Source of the DNA: Chromobotia macracanthus
Taxonomy: Eukaryota > Chordata > Actinopteri > Cypriniformes > Botiidae
Length of the DNA stretch: 64,000 nt
Assembly (NCBI GenBank): GCA_036877525.1
Contig: JAZGTH010000004.1
Coordinates: forward strand, 14,030,001 to 14,094,000
Direction of reading: 5' to 3'
Position numbers and translations under genes: made by a program. Under the pieces are notes generated by a model. That model searched no databases. It saw only the letters and a program-made list of their open reading frames with translations, and was not told the DNA's origin. Positions 34,997-45,038 of the stretch are shown here, piece by piece (positions within the stretch are counted from its first letter, which is position 1; each line of letters begins with the position of its first letter).

Positions 34997-35382
34997 AATC
35001 AAAGTCGAAAGTACAGGCAAAGGGTCGTAATAAACATAGACAGTCCAACCATGCAACACAACAAAAGGGAGAGACGTAAATCAGAGGTCGTAAATCCAGG
35101 CAGAGAATCAATATCTAAACAAACAGTCCGATCCAGGTGTCAAACAAAGGGGCTAGGCAAAAATCAGAAAACGAGAACCAAACAATAGGTAAAACACAGG
35201 AAAGCAGGCAGTAAAAGAGAATGCTTAGTAGTCAGGTGTTAAGCTGGCAATACTTCGCAACGTGGCCATGTGGCAGCAAGGTTTGTATAGATGCCAAACA
35301 GGAAGTAAGTTCAGAGTTCAGCAGAGGGAGCATGAGCAGTCAGTATTCCGGTGAGGGCTCCCTCTGCTGGCGTGATGTTACA
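34932..35382 (-). repeat. chromovirus 5' LTR with promoter
   Basis: It is 451 bp, differing from the 3' LTR at four positions. The minus strand has a TATA-like ctatacaaac (35290-35281) and a predicted transcription start near 35260, directly before GCGAAGTATT. Gag translation begins inside it. Confidence 0.93.
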
Positions 35383-35760
35383 AGGGGTTGTTTTGCATAA
35401 TTTTAAATTGAAACAATGACACCCTTATTTTGGAAAACATTTAGCCAAACAATCTCACACATCATATTTAACATCAACTGTGTCACATTGGCTTTTGTCG
35501 GGGGTGGGGATGGGGTTGTGTCTGTGTTTATGTAATCGGCTGTCTTTTGATGTCAGAGTTAATTAGCAAGTTTCTGGGTGTCCACCCCTTATAGACACAT
35601 TCACTTTTCACAGTTTACCTCTGAGCCATTCAAGCAACAAAGGTTACTTGAAAATCTCTGTCATAGGCTGCGTGATAGAGTTTGGTGTATCAATCTCTCT
35701 CTAGAAGCATTTTTATTATTTAGACATCTAAAAAAATAGGTTAAGCAATTTTCCAACTAT
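35383..35760 (+). repeat. repeat block B, copy 3, second part
   Basis: It resumes the block broken at 30247 after the AGGGG target duplication. It matches 21886-22200 (ttgttttgcat, aacaatgacaccc, ttatagacacattcactttt). Confidence 0.65.
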
Positions 35761-35839
35761 TTCTATAAGTTACCTCAACTCAACGCCAGTCAAGAACAAA
35801 TAGATAAAACATACCCTGTTTCCTGATTTAGTTCTTGAT

Positions 35840-37015
35840 TTTTATTGTAAATGTTGCTTGATCTACCTGGAGCATTACACAAACAGTTTAAACACCACAG
35901 TGACACTTAAACACATTTTAATGTATATTCTTACAAATATATATAATACATCTGGAAACACACTGATGGGCTGGAAAGCCATTTTCCACATTACTTCTTA
36001 ATTTTCTCTGAACCGTTGTTGAGATGTCTAAATAATAAAATAGCCTATGACAGAAGTTTTTAAGTAACCTTTGTTGCTTGAATGGCTCAGGGGTTAACTG
36101 TGAAGTGAATGTGTCTATAAGAGGTGGACACCCAGAAACTTGCTAATTAACTCTGATATCAAAAGACAGCCAATTACATAAACACAGCCACAAGCCTCCC
36201 GCCCCCCTCACAAAATCCAGTGTGACACAGTCAATGTTAAATACGATGTGTGAGATTTTTTGGCTAAATATTTTCCAAAATGAGGGTGTCATTGTTTCAA
36301 TTTAAAACTATGCAAAACAACCCCTATTTTAAAACAGGATTATGATGGTTTTATCACTATTTTTGGATTTAACATGAAACAGTCTTTGCAAAATCTTATT
36401 CAGATTCAACATTTATTGTAGAAGTACACAGACTAAAGAGTTTATCTTGTTCTAAATGTAAAGTTTACCTAACAAAGATATACTAAGTGACAACCCAAAG
36501 AGTCACCAAAAGGACTGAGTCTCTGAGGTGTGATGCTATGAACATGTAGACAGTGTCTGTACACCCAAACACACACAGGATTTTCTTATCCCACTATATC
36601 AGGCAGATGAACATAGGTGTTTAAATTAAAGCAATTCTAAACAATCTGCATATTTAAAACTATGATTATGGTGTCAGTATATCTATGTTTGTTTTTTAGT
36701 AATTAAAAAAAGTAATTTTTATACCTTATACAGATTTATTTCAGATATATATTCTAAAAGTAAACACTTAAAAAGAAAAATTAAAAACTAAAGATTGTGT
36801 ACAAGTTTATCTGGTTTCCATTTGTAAAAGATTTACATAAAAAGATGTTTTCATGAAAGTCCAAAGATGCATGTAAAAAGGTTCTTTGGCTGAACAGATA
36901 CAGTGGGATTATGATAGCATTATCTTTGTTTTGTTTTTTATATGTATATATAAAATAGACCTTTAATTTAAGATATAGTCAAAAGTCTATTTAAAACTAA
37001 ACATTTAGGCATGAA
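35840..37015 (-). repeat. repeat block B, copy 4 (reverse orientation)
   Basis: It is the inverted partner of copy 3, separated by about 80-240 bases, and parallel to 6260-7290. The pair forms an imperfect inverted repeat with arms of roughly 700 bp, excluding the chromovirus. Confidence 0.65.
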
Positions 37016-37098
37016 GCTCAGAGGCAATGGAGGGACAGTATGGGTGTTTATACAGACCTTAAGGATATTTTTTCCAGTCAGGAAGAACATGTTGGTGG
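37016..37098 (-). repeat. outer Polinton-like element, piece 1
   Basis: ggcatgaagctcagaggc matches 8949. ccagtcaggaagaacatgtt matches 49653-49673 of the Polinton's subterminal region. It is cut by the provirus at 37099 and resumes at 55041. Confidence 0.6.
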
Positions 37099-37355
37099 TG
37101 TTAGATCATGAATAAAGAGACGAGGAGTCCAGGGTGGAGTTGTTGATGTTTTTATTAAAGACCCTTACTGTTCAAGTGTCAGTGTGACTTCCCAAGTGTC
37201 AAGTGTGACTTCCCAGTTCCCAGATGCACCATATCTTGTTTATCATTTCTTAACAGAAACATAGGAGGTAGTTCAGCCTTGCATAAAACTTTGATTATGT
37301 TACACAGCATGAAAAGAAAAGAATGGAAATTTATAATACTACTTATGTCCCCACA
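37099..37355 (-). repeat. provirus 3' LTR
   Basis: It begins tgttagatcatgaat and ends tatgtccccaca. A minus-strand AATAAA lies near 37153. It is 257 bp against 299 bp for the other LTR; the difference is an internal segment. Confidence 0.88.
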
Positions 37356-37367
37356 TTCCCCCCTTTA
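37356..37367 (-). promoter_or_regulatory. provirus polypurine tract
   Basis: The minus strand reads aaaggggggaa directly before the 3' LTR, the usual plus-strand primer. Confidence 0.75.
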
Positions 37368-37677
37368 ATCATTAAATGCAATTAATGATTAAATGCAAGC
37401 AAACTTTCATAATCATTAAAACATTCTTTGAAAAGTTTGGATGGCGCCAACCCATACTCTTCCACATGCTCTTAAAAGAACAGGTCTTCTCTGTCATACC
37501 GCATCCCAGCGTCAGTTAAAGAGATGTGTGAGAGTTAAAGTTAATTGTTTTGTTTTGGCAAAACAACGACACTTATTGTGATGTAATGTACAGAGTGTAA
37601 ACATAATGCTTCAAATATATTTGTTCAATTTTTTTTGTAACCATGTACAGATCTCAGCTTGACATCCATTACTTTGC

Positions 37678-38893
37678 TCATCTGCTGTTGTATACAGAAG
37701 ACAATTTATGGTGCAAAAAGAAAAAGAGGAGCAACACAACCAATACAGGCACCAACATTGAGATCAAACTACCCCATCCTCCAAGGAGGCCATCAAATAA
37801 CCCTGAGAGGGTCCGTTCCTTGCCTATATTGTTATACATCTCTCTCTGCAGATTGTGTAACTTTGTCATAACCTTTGTAAAATTTCCAGCTGGGCCAGTT
37901 TCCATGTGGATATAGATACAGCAAGTATCACTGATCATTGCACAGACACCTCCCTTATCAGCAAGTAAAACCATTCGGTTTTGGAGAGCCATTTTGCTGG
38001 TAGCTAATTGTCTTCCCAATGCTTGTAAAGCCTTATTGGTATAATTCTTTGTTGATTGTAATGTAGATAATTTATCCACTCAGTATTTTTGTTTGGTGTA
38101 ACCCATACTAAGAAAGACTCAAATCCACTTGCAATTTCATTACAAGCTTTAAATTCATTAGGGGCACCTCTGGGTTGTCCTATAGCATCTATAAACACAG
38201 TAGGATCTTTAGCGATGGCAATAGCACGCTGCTTTCTGTTTTCTTTCATGGTGCTATTTTTGGTTTTATTAACCAACGTAACAACAGAAATATCTTCCTT
38301 TAAAGTCACTCTTGTACATAATCCTTTTCCATCAATCGGAATGTGTGTCAGTAATGTCTTACTGACATTCTTACCACAGACCCAGTAAAAGCTGGACACT
38401 GCTCTATCTTGCCACTTACAAAAATCAGGGACGTTATTAGCATGCATTCCAATTCATATGGGATTTGTCCCTCTATCTTATCATAAGACACCCAGTGGCA
38501 TTCCCATAGTCAGTTATTCTCCCCTGTTCCAGGAAACCAATAGCATTCAGTCTTATTCACTACTTCCAACCATATATCATCAGCTGCATTTGGAGGTATC
38601 TCATCACCTCTAGCATACCAAAATCGATCAGTGCATTCTTTAAAATGCATGTAAATGTAATTGTAAATGCATCAAATTCAGTCGAAGACATATACTGAAG
38701 GCATTGTACGCTTGCATATCCTCCTGGCAAAGGACCCACTAGTTTAAATGCTTCCTGTACCTCTTGGTAATGGCTCCCCCATCTATAGGGACTATTAATC
38801 AATGTCTGTCAGTAATGGATCATTAACTAGAGAGAGTTGAGTCCCCCCCAGGACATTTAATAGTGCCAAAATTATCGTGATAATAAACACCAT
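37678..38893 (-). pseudogene. env: retroviral envelope (SU-TM), broken
   Basis: A minus-strand Met at 38893 opens a hydrophobic signal-peptide-like stretch, soon stopped. Surface-subunit fragments follow in other frames (38802-38560 and 38447-38004). The transmembrane subunit (38079-37678, about 133 residues) carries the heptad-rich region with LQNRMVLLADKGGVC, a CX6CC motif ending CCIYI, and a C-terminal membrane anchor (MLVPVLVVLLLFFFL). In gamma-type viruses this protein mediates attachment and fusion. Several frameshifts and stops separate the pieces, so no full envelope is encoded. The TM part is the best preserved. Confidence 0.75.
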
Positions 38894-38977
38894 TTTGTAC
38901 TAGTTGGATTTAACTCAACATGTATGACTTGGCCTGTATCAGAGATAAAATCACAATCACAAATACTGTTAATTATA

Positions 38978-39374
38978 AGTAGTTATTACAATAAACTGTG
39001 TCAACTGTCAATCAAAAACTCGTTAATTTATTACCCTATTTTGGGAGGGAGTCCGATTTTAGTCTAGTTTTACATGTCAATGATGTATATGTGCAAAATG
39101 TACTTTTAACCTCTCTCCATCAAGCTCCTGAGGAAGTGCCCCCTCCCTACTCTGGCTCTGTCTATCCTGGTGAGGATCCCCCCTCCAAATTTATTGCCCT
39201 GTTTTGGGGTTTGTGTGTTTTTAAGTCTAGTTTGTCCAGGTCAGTGGTGTTTATGAGCATAAGATTTGCTCCAACCTTCTGTCCACAACAATTCTCAGAC
39301 CATCTCCTCGCATTTCTACAACAGATGTTTTCTGACTTTCTCTTGACACCGTTCTGGCCATGTGGGTGTGAATT
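38978..39374 (+). repeat. Polinton left terminal inverted repeat
   Basis: It is about 397 bp, inverted match to 50127-50570. The last shared word inward is atgtgggtgtgaat. Confidence 0.9.
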
Positions 39375-39454
39375 GCAGTGTTTAAATGGGGCTGAAAATC
39401 AGTGCTTAAAATCATAGTCTGGATTCTGTGCTTTCTTCTACTGCTGCTAAGAAA

Positions 39455-39607
39455 ATGGCTAATCCAACTGCTCCTAAAACTCCTAAGGCTTCAAGGAAAT
39501 GTTTTGACACATCTCCAGCAAGAGAATGGATAGAGATGGAGGAAGACCTCACTTTTGCATCAAGAAGACCTGCACAAATTAATTTAACAAAGTTTTTTCA
39601 GATGTAA
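39455..39607 (+). CDS. small Polinton ORF, unknown
   Basis: A 50-codon frame starts at ATG 39455, just inside the left terminal repeat. The N-terminus is Thr/Pro/Lys-rich (NPTAPKTPKASRK), followed by an acidic/aromatic segment and a final NLTKFFQM. No family is recognised. It may be the first part of a longer gene whose continuation after 39607 is in other frames. Treat it as hypothetical. Confidence 0.35.
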   Translation: MANPTAPKTPKASRKCFDTSPAREWIEMEEDLTFASRRPAQINLTKFFQM

Positions 39608-39881
39608 AACAAGAGTTTTCGCTGTCTGGGAAGCGTTTGAGGTGGTTTGAGTTGGTTTGAGTTTGACAAGGCAGCTCGCACTGTGATGCTATACAGTGTA
39701 GATTCTGGTGAAGACCAAAAGTGTCTAGAAGTCATGTGAAGACCCGTGTCTGATTTTGCCTGCTAAAGACTGGTTGTTGTTTTACAATTATGTTTGGATT
39801 GTAAAACAACATGTCTGGATTGTAAAACAACAGATTGTACAATCTACATGATGTCTGTCATATGCCTCTCTACAAAGGCAT

Positions 39882-40151
39882 ATGACCGAGTGGGACCGAA
39901 TATTACCTGGCCTGAGATACCGTGTGGTGGGCGATCATGCTAAAAGGAACCCAGAGGACTGCATCTATATCTTTTGCTGTGAAGACAGCAAAAAGCTTTG
40001 CCGAGAGGCATTCCCCATACCCCCGAGCGAGCACAACCATTGCTATGAAATGAAATACCCTGAGTTCTTACCAACGACAACGGAGGACACTCCCAACCAA
40101 CAGTCGATGATACTTATGGATGCATCGGTGCTGACGGGTTTAAAATCATAA
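39882..40151 (+). CDS. Polinton ORF, unknown, 5' part
   Basis: This frame of 89 codons is rich in Cys and Pro (YIFCCEDSKKLC, FPIPPSEHNHCYEM). It ends just before the frame of the next ORF, and the sequence between them continues as plausible coding in that other frame. The two are therefore probably one gene with a frameshift. No family or catalytic motif is recognised. It is transcribed in the same direction as the integrase and capsid genes. Confidence 0.4.
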   Translation: MTEWDRILPGLRYRVVGDHAKRNPEDCIYIFCCEDSKKLCREAFPIPPSEHNHCYEMKYPEFLPTTTEDTPNQQSMILMDASVLTGLKS

Positions 40152-40165
40152 AGGACATTGTCAGT

Positions 40166-40543
40166 GTGCTTTTGTCACACATTGTTAATACAAAGTTTAA
40201 GGATCTTTGCTACGGTTGTGAAGTGAATCATCCTAGCCAGATACACAACTTTCTGTATGAACCAACAGCCTATTTCTTTGATGGCTACTTTAACGAGCTG
40301 AAACATAAATTGTTCAAACCAGAGTTTAAACACATCATAGTTAAAGCTTTGAGTCATTGTGGTTTAAGGCCTCACCCACAGAGGGTTCAGGGAGCTGTGG
40401 ATGCTATTTTGTGTGAACTGCATGACGAACCCTATATTGTGGAAAAACTTAACAAGATCACGGATAAGCTTGTGGACAAACTGAGTGAGAAAGTCGTCTA
40501 TGACGCTATGGATTGTTGGAAAGAAGACACAAATGTCGTATGA
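40166..40543 (+). CDS. Polinton ORF with CYGC...HPSQ motif, 3' part
   Basis: This frame of 125 codons contains LCYGCEVNHPSQIHN, a Cys/His arrangement that could bind zinc, then an aromatic stretch (YEPTAYFFDGYFNELKHKLF) and a helix-rich, charged C-terminus. I recall similar CYGC...HPSQ proteins beside Polinton genes in fish and invertebrates, but no function is known to me. Coding appears to extend 5' of the Met at 40166. It overlaps the next ORF by its last bases. Confidence 0.45.
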   Translation: MLLSHIVNTKFKDLCYGCEVNHPSQIHNFLYEPTAYFFDGYFNELKHKLFKPEFKHIIVKALSHCGLRPHPQRVQGAVDAILCELHDEPYIVEKLNKITDKLVDKLSEKVVYDAMDCWKEDTNVV

Positions 40544-40556
40544 GTATGACTGTAAT

Positions 40557-41027
40557 ATGGGGAACACATATAGCAGTATTGATCTGGGTAGGCGTTTGGT
40601 TAAAAAACGCATTAAGTGTGAACTGACCAATGTAATGTATGCTATCATCTCTGATGCTGCTGATGTATGCAGCACAAATGGTTGTGTAACTGATGCCAAA
40701 TGTGTTACCAGACTTAAGAAAGAAATGGTTGGTGTGAGAGCTTTGTCACATGCTTGGCCTAATATGACTCAAATGTGTATTAATTCTGGGGATTCTGTCA
40801 ATGTATATGTCAGAAAAGTTCTTGATGTAATCGGTGAAACCGACGGTGTGTTTGAAATTGGTAATGTTCTCATTATGTGTACATATGTAACAGATGAATG
40901 CTTAGCCATGGTCTCTAGAAAAGAAGCGATTAATGTTTGTGATATTTTAAAATTTTTGGTTGAAATAGTGACTGATGAAAACATTGTTACATGTATACAG
41001 TTTCTCACCTATCTGGATTACGTATAA
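40557..41027 (+). CDS. Polinton accessory protein, possible Bcl-2-like fold
   Basis: The open frame begins at 40485, overlapping the preceding ORF; I prefer the Met at 40557, which gives MGNTYSS, an N-myristoylation-type start. The protein of about 156 residues is predicted helical. The segment TDGVFEIGNVLIMCTYVTDE has the spacing of a BH1-like helix pair, followed by a helix and a C-terminal IVTCIQFLTYLDYV in the position of BH2. Some adintovirus/Polinton lineages are reported to encode Bcl-2 relatives, which would block host cell death. The Trp and Arg of the usual BH1 core (NWGR) are replaced, so this is a structural guess. The frame is uninterrupted, unlike most genes here. Confidence 0.35.
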   Translation: MGNTYSSIDLGRRLVKKRIKCELTNVMYAIISDAADVCSTNGCVTDAKCVTRLKKEMVGVRALSHAWPNMTQMCINSGDSVNVYVRKVLDVIGETDGVFEIGNVLIMCTYVTDECLAMVSRKEAINVCDILKFLVEIVTDENIVTCIQFLTYLDYV

Positions 41028-41113
41028 CGTCATAATCATTGTTGTTTGAAAATAAAAAGACATATCTCTTAAATCGAGCATGTTATTAATTTGTGGTATG
41101 GTGAAACGGCAGC

Positions 41114-42134
41114 ATGTCCGAGCTCTTGAAAAAGGTTTATTACACACCTTCTAATCCTGGGTCATTAAGTGGTAAGAAGCGCTTAAAACAGGCTGTTTTA
41201 AGGGACACTGGTGTTCGTCTAACGGATAATGACGTTTCAGATTGGCTCACCTCTGAAGATGCCTGTACACTACATAGAGCAGCTCCTTTAAAATACAAAA
41301 ATAGAAATAGAGTTGTTTATAGCGTGGATTCGCAGTTTCAGGCAGACCTAGTTGATATGACTGTTTATTCAAAGGAAAATGATAATCAAAAATATTTGTT
41401 AACATGCATAGATGTGTTTATGAAATATGCATGGACTCACGTCTTAAAAAACAAGAGTGGCGTAGAAGTGACTAGGGCTATTGAGTCCATATTTAACAAG
41501 GGTTGTGTACCTCAAAAATTACAAACGGACAAGGGGAAAGAGTTTTTAATAAGCATGTTCAAGACATGACTAAAAAGTACAATATTTATCATTTTACAAC
41601 TGCCTCTGATTTAAAAGCCAGCGTTGTTGAACGTTTTAACAGGACATTTAAAAGCAGGATGTGGAGACATTTAACATCCACTAATTCCAGGCGTTATATT
41701 GATGCCGAAAACAAAACCGAGTTGTTTCCCAATTTATATGGATCGGGTGGCATAAGAAACGTCAGGCCTTTGTTTAAATACAAAATCGGTGATGTTGTAC
41801 GAATTTCTAAAGTGAGGGGCCCATTTGTGAAAGGCTATGAGCAAAATTACACAGAAGAGTACTTCACTGTAACAGCATGTATACTGTGCGACCCTCCGGT
41901 ATAAAACTATGTGATTACGCTGGTGAGATTATCGAGGGTAGTTTTTATGAGCAAGAACTACAAAAAATAGGAATGCTTTGAATGCCTTAAAACAAGGCAT
42001 TCAAAGTAGAAAGAATTTTAGACAGGAAAAGACGTGGTAAGAAAAGTATGGTTTTAGTAAAACGGTTTGGTTGGCCTTCAAAGTTTAATAGCTGGGTGCC
42101 TGAAAAAGACGTGGTAGATCTACAAACCCCTTAA
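41114..42134 (+). pseudogene. Polinton integrase with chromodomain, two frameshifts
   Basis: This retrovirus-type integrase is spread over three frames. The first (41114-41569) has the zinc-binding/N-terminal part and the core acidic residues in FQADLVDM and QTDKGKEF. The second (to 41904) has the catalytic Glu in ASVVERFNR and an SH3-like segment (KYKIGDVVRISKVRGPF). The third ends at 42134 with a chromodomain (VERILDRKRRG, FGWPSKFNSWVPE). The first shift lies near 41550. The second lies between about 41880 and 42000, where a perfect 13-bp hairpin (41976-42006) sits. The enzyme would insert the element with 6-bp duplications. Length is normal for the family, but the product cannot be made as one chain. 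Confidence 0.88.
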
Positions 42135-42182
42135 AAGAGAGCACACATACACAGAATGACGGCATTCGAGTAAAAACCAGAC

Positions 42183-43006
42183 ATGGATGAGCATGATTTT
42201 TATTTTTATGATCTTATTACCATGCAACGCTTCTATTGGGATTTATACAGATAATCGTATTTCTAATTATAAAACCAGACTGGGCTTTCCTATAAACTTA
42301 AGAGGTAAATGGGAAGTGGGGTTAATAGAGTTTGAGTTTCCTAAAATGTGGTATCTTTTTAATGAGGAAGATGCTATTTTTCATGCAATAAACGATAACA
42401 CAACAGGGGATGAAAAACACCTATTTGGATATCACAGGGAAAGTGATAAGTACACAGCTATAACCAGTAATTACGGTATATACAAATCAAGCCTATATAC
42501 AAAACACTTTACATTAAAGACGGGGTATTATGACGACCTGGTATTTCTGTAAAAAAAGGTGTCTGAAAGCATCGCCTAAGATATCATTGGTATTCTATGG
42601 GAAATTAGCCATTATTTTGGGGTTAAAACCAGGAGTTCCTTTGAAACACACCTCAATCATTGGCGAATCCTTTGATGAGGGAGAGCTTGTGATAACGTAT
42701 GCACCACATCAAGCAGACATCAATGGAGAGTTCCATGCACTGTATATCTATACTGACATTATTGAATACCAGCCAGCTGGTGATTCATACATACCTCTCT
42801 TGTGATGTGTACATATAACAGGGGAGAACAAGGATATGGTCAGTGTTTGATACGATAAGCCGCACTATGCATTGATCAATAAGTCCACCATTACCGACAT
42901 TACTATTGAAGTGAAAGATGATCAAAACAAGGAAGTACCATTTAATTACGGAAAAGTTGTTGGTAAACTTCACTTTAGACCTAAGAAGAGTTTCTTTAAA
43001 ATAAAT
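42183..43006 (+). pseudogene. Polinton penton-like (minor capsid) protein, broken
   Basis: Three overlapping frames carry one protein. The start (ATG 42183, DEHDFYFYD) is followed in another frame by YTDNRISNYKTRLGFPINL and GKWEVGLIEFEFPKMWY, then ISLVFYGKLAIILGL, FHALYIYTDIIEYQPAGDSY and finally ITIEVKDDQNKEVPF with KVVGKLHFR. This order matches the single-jelly-roll penton/minor capsid family of Polintons. It would form the vertices of the proposed capsid. At least three frame breaks are present. It sits between integrase and the core-like gene. Confidence 0.7.
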
Positions 43007-43008
43007 AA

Positions 43009-43482
43009 ATGGCGTATTTCAACAACGTTGACACCGAGCGTTATGTGGCCTATTACCACAATCAGGCCGGTAATGGGTAACCTGGTCTCCCCAGGTATGC
43101 TGGTGGTGGAGTTATGTATGGAGTTGGATTGGGGGTATTTTTAAAGGACTTTTTAGAATGGCCATCCCTTTGCTAAAACGAGGATTTATCATAGCCATCA
43201 GTTGCAAAAAACATGCTTAGCGACGTTGTCACCAATACACTGACAAGATCTTATAATAATAATAATGCACAAGAGGGATCTGGACTTATGGTGATGGCCC
43301 GTAAATGCATGTATAGGCCACCAGGAAGTAAGAGAAGTGGTCAGTCGGTGAAGAAAACAAAGCGCACTACGAAGAAGACATCAGTTGGAAAAGTAAGCAC
43401 AAAGTATCAGCAAAATGTCACACATCCTCCAGCACAAGGAGATCATGGCCTTACTACACAACATGTCAGAAGAATGTATTAA
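43009..43482 (+). pseudogene. Polinton small basic (core/PX-like) protein, broken
   Basis: ATG 43009 opens AYFNNVDTERYVAYYHNQAG, soon stopped at NG. Glycine-rich and hydrophobic pieces follow in other frames (GGGVMYGVGLG, FRMAIPLLKRGF). The C-terminal frame (43213-43482) is rich in Lys/Arg/Ser (GSKRSGQSVKKTKRTTKKTS). A short Gly-rich membrane-active segment plus a basic tail is typical of the minor virion protein between penton and major capsid genes in Polintons/adintoviruses. A role in packaging DNA is inferred. Confidence 0.55.
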
Positions 43483-44655
43483 ATCCAAACTAGATTTGTT
43501 CACAGTACCATTGACTCAAACAGCTATTGAAAAAATGCATATATAGAAGTTCCGGTCTTATCTGCGATATCAGACACAGCACCTCTGGAGTTTTTTTTAA
43601 TCGCTGGTACTGGAGAGGATTATATCGACTTAAATAACACACTGTTTTTACGACTCAAAATCACAAGCCCTGACGGGATTTTCTCACAAATTGATGTATC
43701 ACTTGGCGATGGATTAATATCACAGAGTTCGAGCACATACCCTTATCGTTGCATCATAGAATGCCTTATGAACTACGGCAGAGATGCACTTGAAACCCTT
43801 TTCTCAGCGGGTCTCTTTTACAAAGACACTGCTGGACATATGGATACAACAGACCACACTGGCAGAAACCAGGGGCTAACCAAACGAGCAGCCTTTACAA
43901 ACCCCAGCAATGTTGTGGAATTACTAGCTCCTATTCACAGTGATATTTTCTTTCAAGAAAAATTTATGCTTAACGCCGTGGACATAAAAATTCGGATGAC
44001 TAGAAGCAAGGATGAATTCTGTCTCATGAGAAGTGATATTACAGCCTACAAAATAAACATCCAGTCAGCGTCGCTTTTTGTAAAAAAGTGTCAGTCTCCC
44101 CAGCTGTAAGACTAGGGCACGCGCAGGCCCTGCTTGCAGCTACAGCAAAATATGCAAAAAAAAGGGGGTGTCTAAAGAATTTCTCAATTCCTGCTGGTTC
44201 AGGAAAATGTATTCTTAGGGACATTATCCAAATCTATCGTTCTAGCCATGGTTGATAATGCGTTCACAAGGGCTTATGATAAAAACCCATTTGCCTTAAA
44301 AAATTATGATTTGGAATTTTTGGCAGTCTATTTGGATGGTCAACAACACCCAGCTAAATCGCTACAACCTGAATATGAAGGTGGGTCTGCAGTGCGAGAA
44401 TATTATCAGTTAGCACTGGCCTCTGGAAGACATCTTAAAAATCAAGCTCTGTCTATTGGTAGAGATGATTTTCTGCATGGATATACACTCTACGCATTTA
44501 ACCTAGCACCAGATGATATGTGCGGTCAACGTGTCGCTAATCAAGTCTGGGAATATTAGACTAGAGGCTCGGTTTAGACAACCACTACCACGAACCATTA
44601 ACCTAATTGTTTATGCAATATTCAATAGCATCATAGAGGTGTCAAACACCTGTGT
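43445..44655 (+). pseudogene. Polinton major capsid protein (double jelly roll), broken
   Basis: The N-terminus at ATG 43445 (ALLHNMSEECIKSKLDLFTV) overlaps the preceding gene in another frame. Fragments then run in order: EYIDLNNTLFLR-type strand (as DYIDLNNTLFLRLKI), CLMNYGRDALETLFSAGLFY, NVVELLAPIHSDIFFQEK, KDEFCLMRSDITAYK, GHAQALLAATAKYA, a long frame from 44248 with MVDNAFTRAYDKNPFALKN and QPEYEGGSAVREYYQLALAS, and the final GNIRLEARFRQPLPRTINL. This is the fold shared with viral double-jelly-roll capsid proteins. At least four frame changes occur. It would have formed the capsid shell. Confidence 0.8.
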
Positions 44656-44659
44656 CACA

Positions 44660-45038
44660 CAATTTCTCTGCATACTCCATACTTGTTTTTTATCCGGAGG
44701 TAATCAAACTTGAAATAATATGGAACAGCCACACTTAAGAGGGGTAGAAGAAATCAACCCTGTTGGTTTATTAATTGTCTTTTTCTTTTAACGCCCACCT
44801 TCTTGTTTGCAACAAACTTGATCTCGCTTTTCCTCCTCCTCAGTTTCTGGCATTGTTATGGCGTGAGGGGTATATTACCATAGAGCACGTTAAGAGCTAC
44901 TTCACACAGTGTCACAATGAGTTCATCTGTAGCAGACTGTAGAATAACCCGTCTCTGCTTTGGTGTCGCTTTTAAAATTAGTTTTAAAAGAGGGAGGTTT
45001 CTACAAAGTCTAGCTGACATTTTCCCCACACAGTAGTT
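44660..45038. other. Polinton intergenic, convergent gene ends
   Basis: No gene is convincing between the plus-strand capsid gene and the minus-strand ATPase. The maturation protease usually found in Polintons was not detected here. Confidence 0.4.

Larger units (their letters stand above)
30248..35382 (-). mobile_element. chromovirus (Ty3/gypsy, Sushi-like), nearly complete
   Basis: A 5135-bp element is flanked by the 5-bp duplication AGGGG (30243-30247 and 35383-35387). Two 451-bp LTRs differ at four positions, so the insertion is recent. On the minus strand it encodes Gag with a zinc knuckle and protease, then RT, RNase H, integrase and a C-terminal chromodomain. The chromodomain plus an apparently self-primed start place it with Sushi-type chromoviruses of fish. 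A frame break in the integrase zinc-binding region makes this copy probably defective. Confidence 0.92.

Noticed and set aside
37099..38977. A separate envelope-only element
   Set aside because: Matching LTRs, the GTGG duplication and gag/pol on the far side of the Polinton show it belongs to one provirus.
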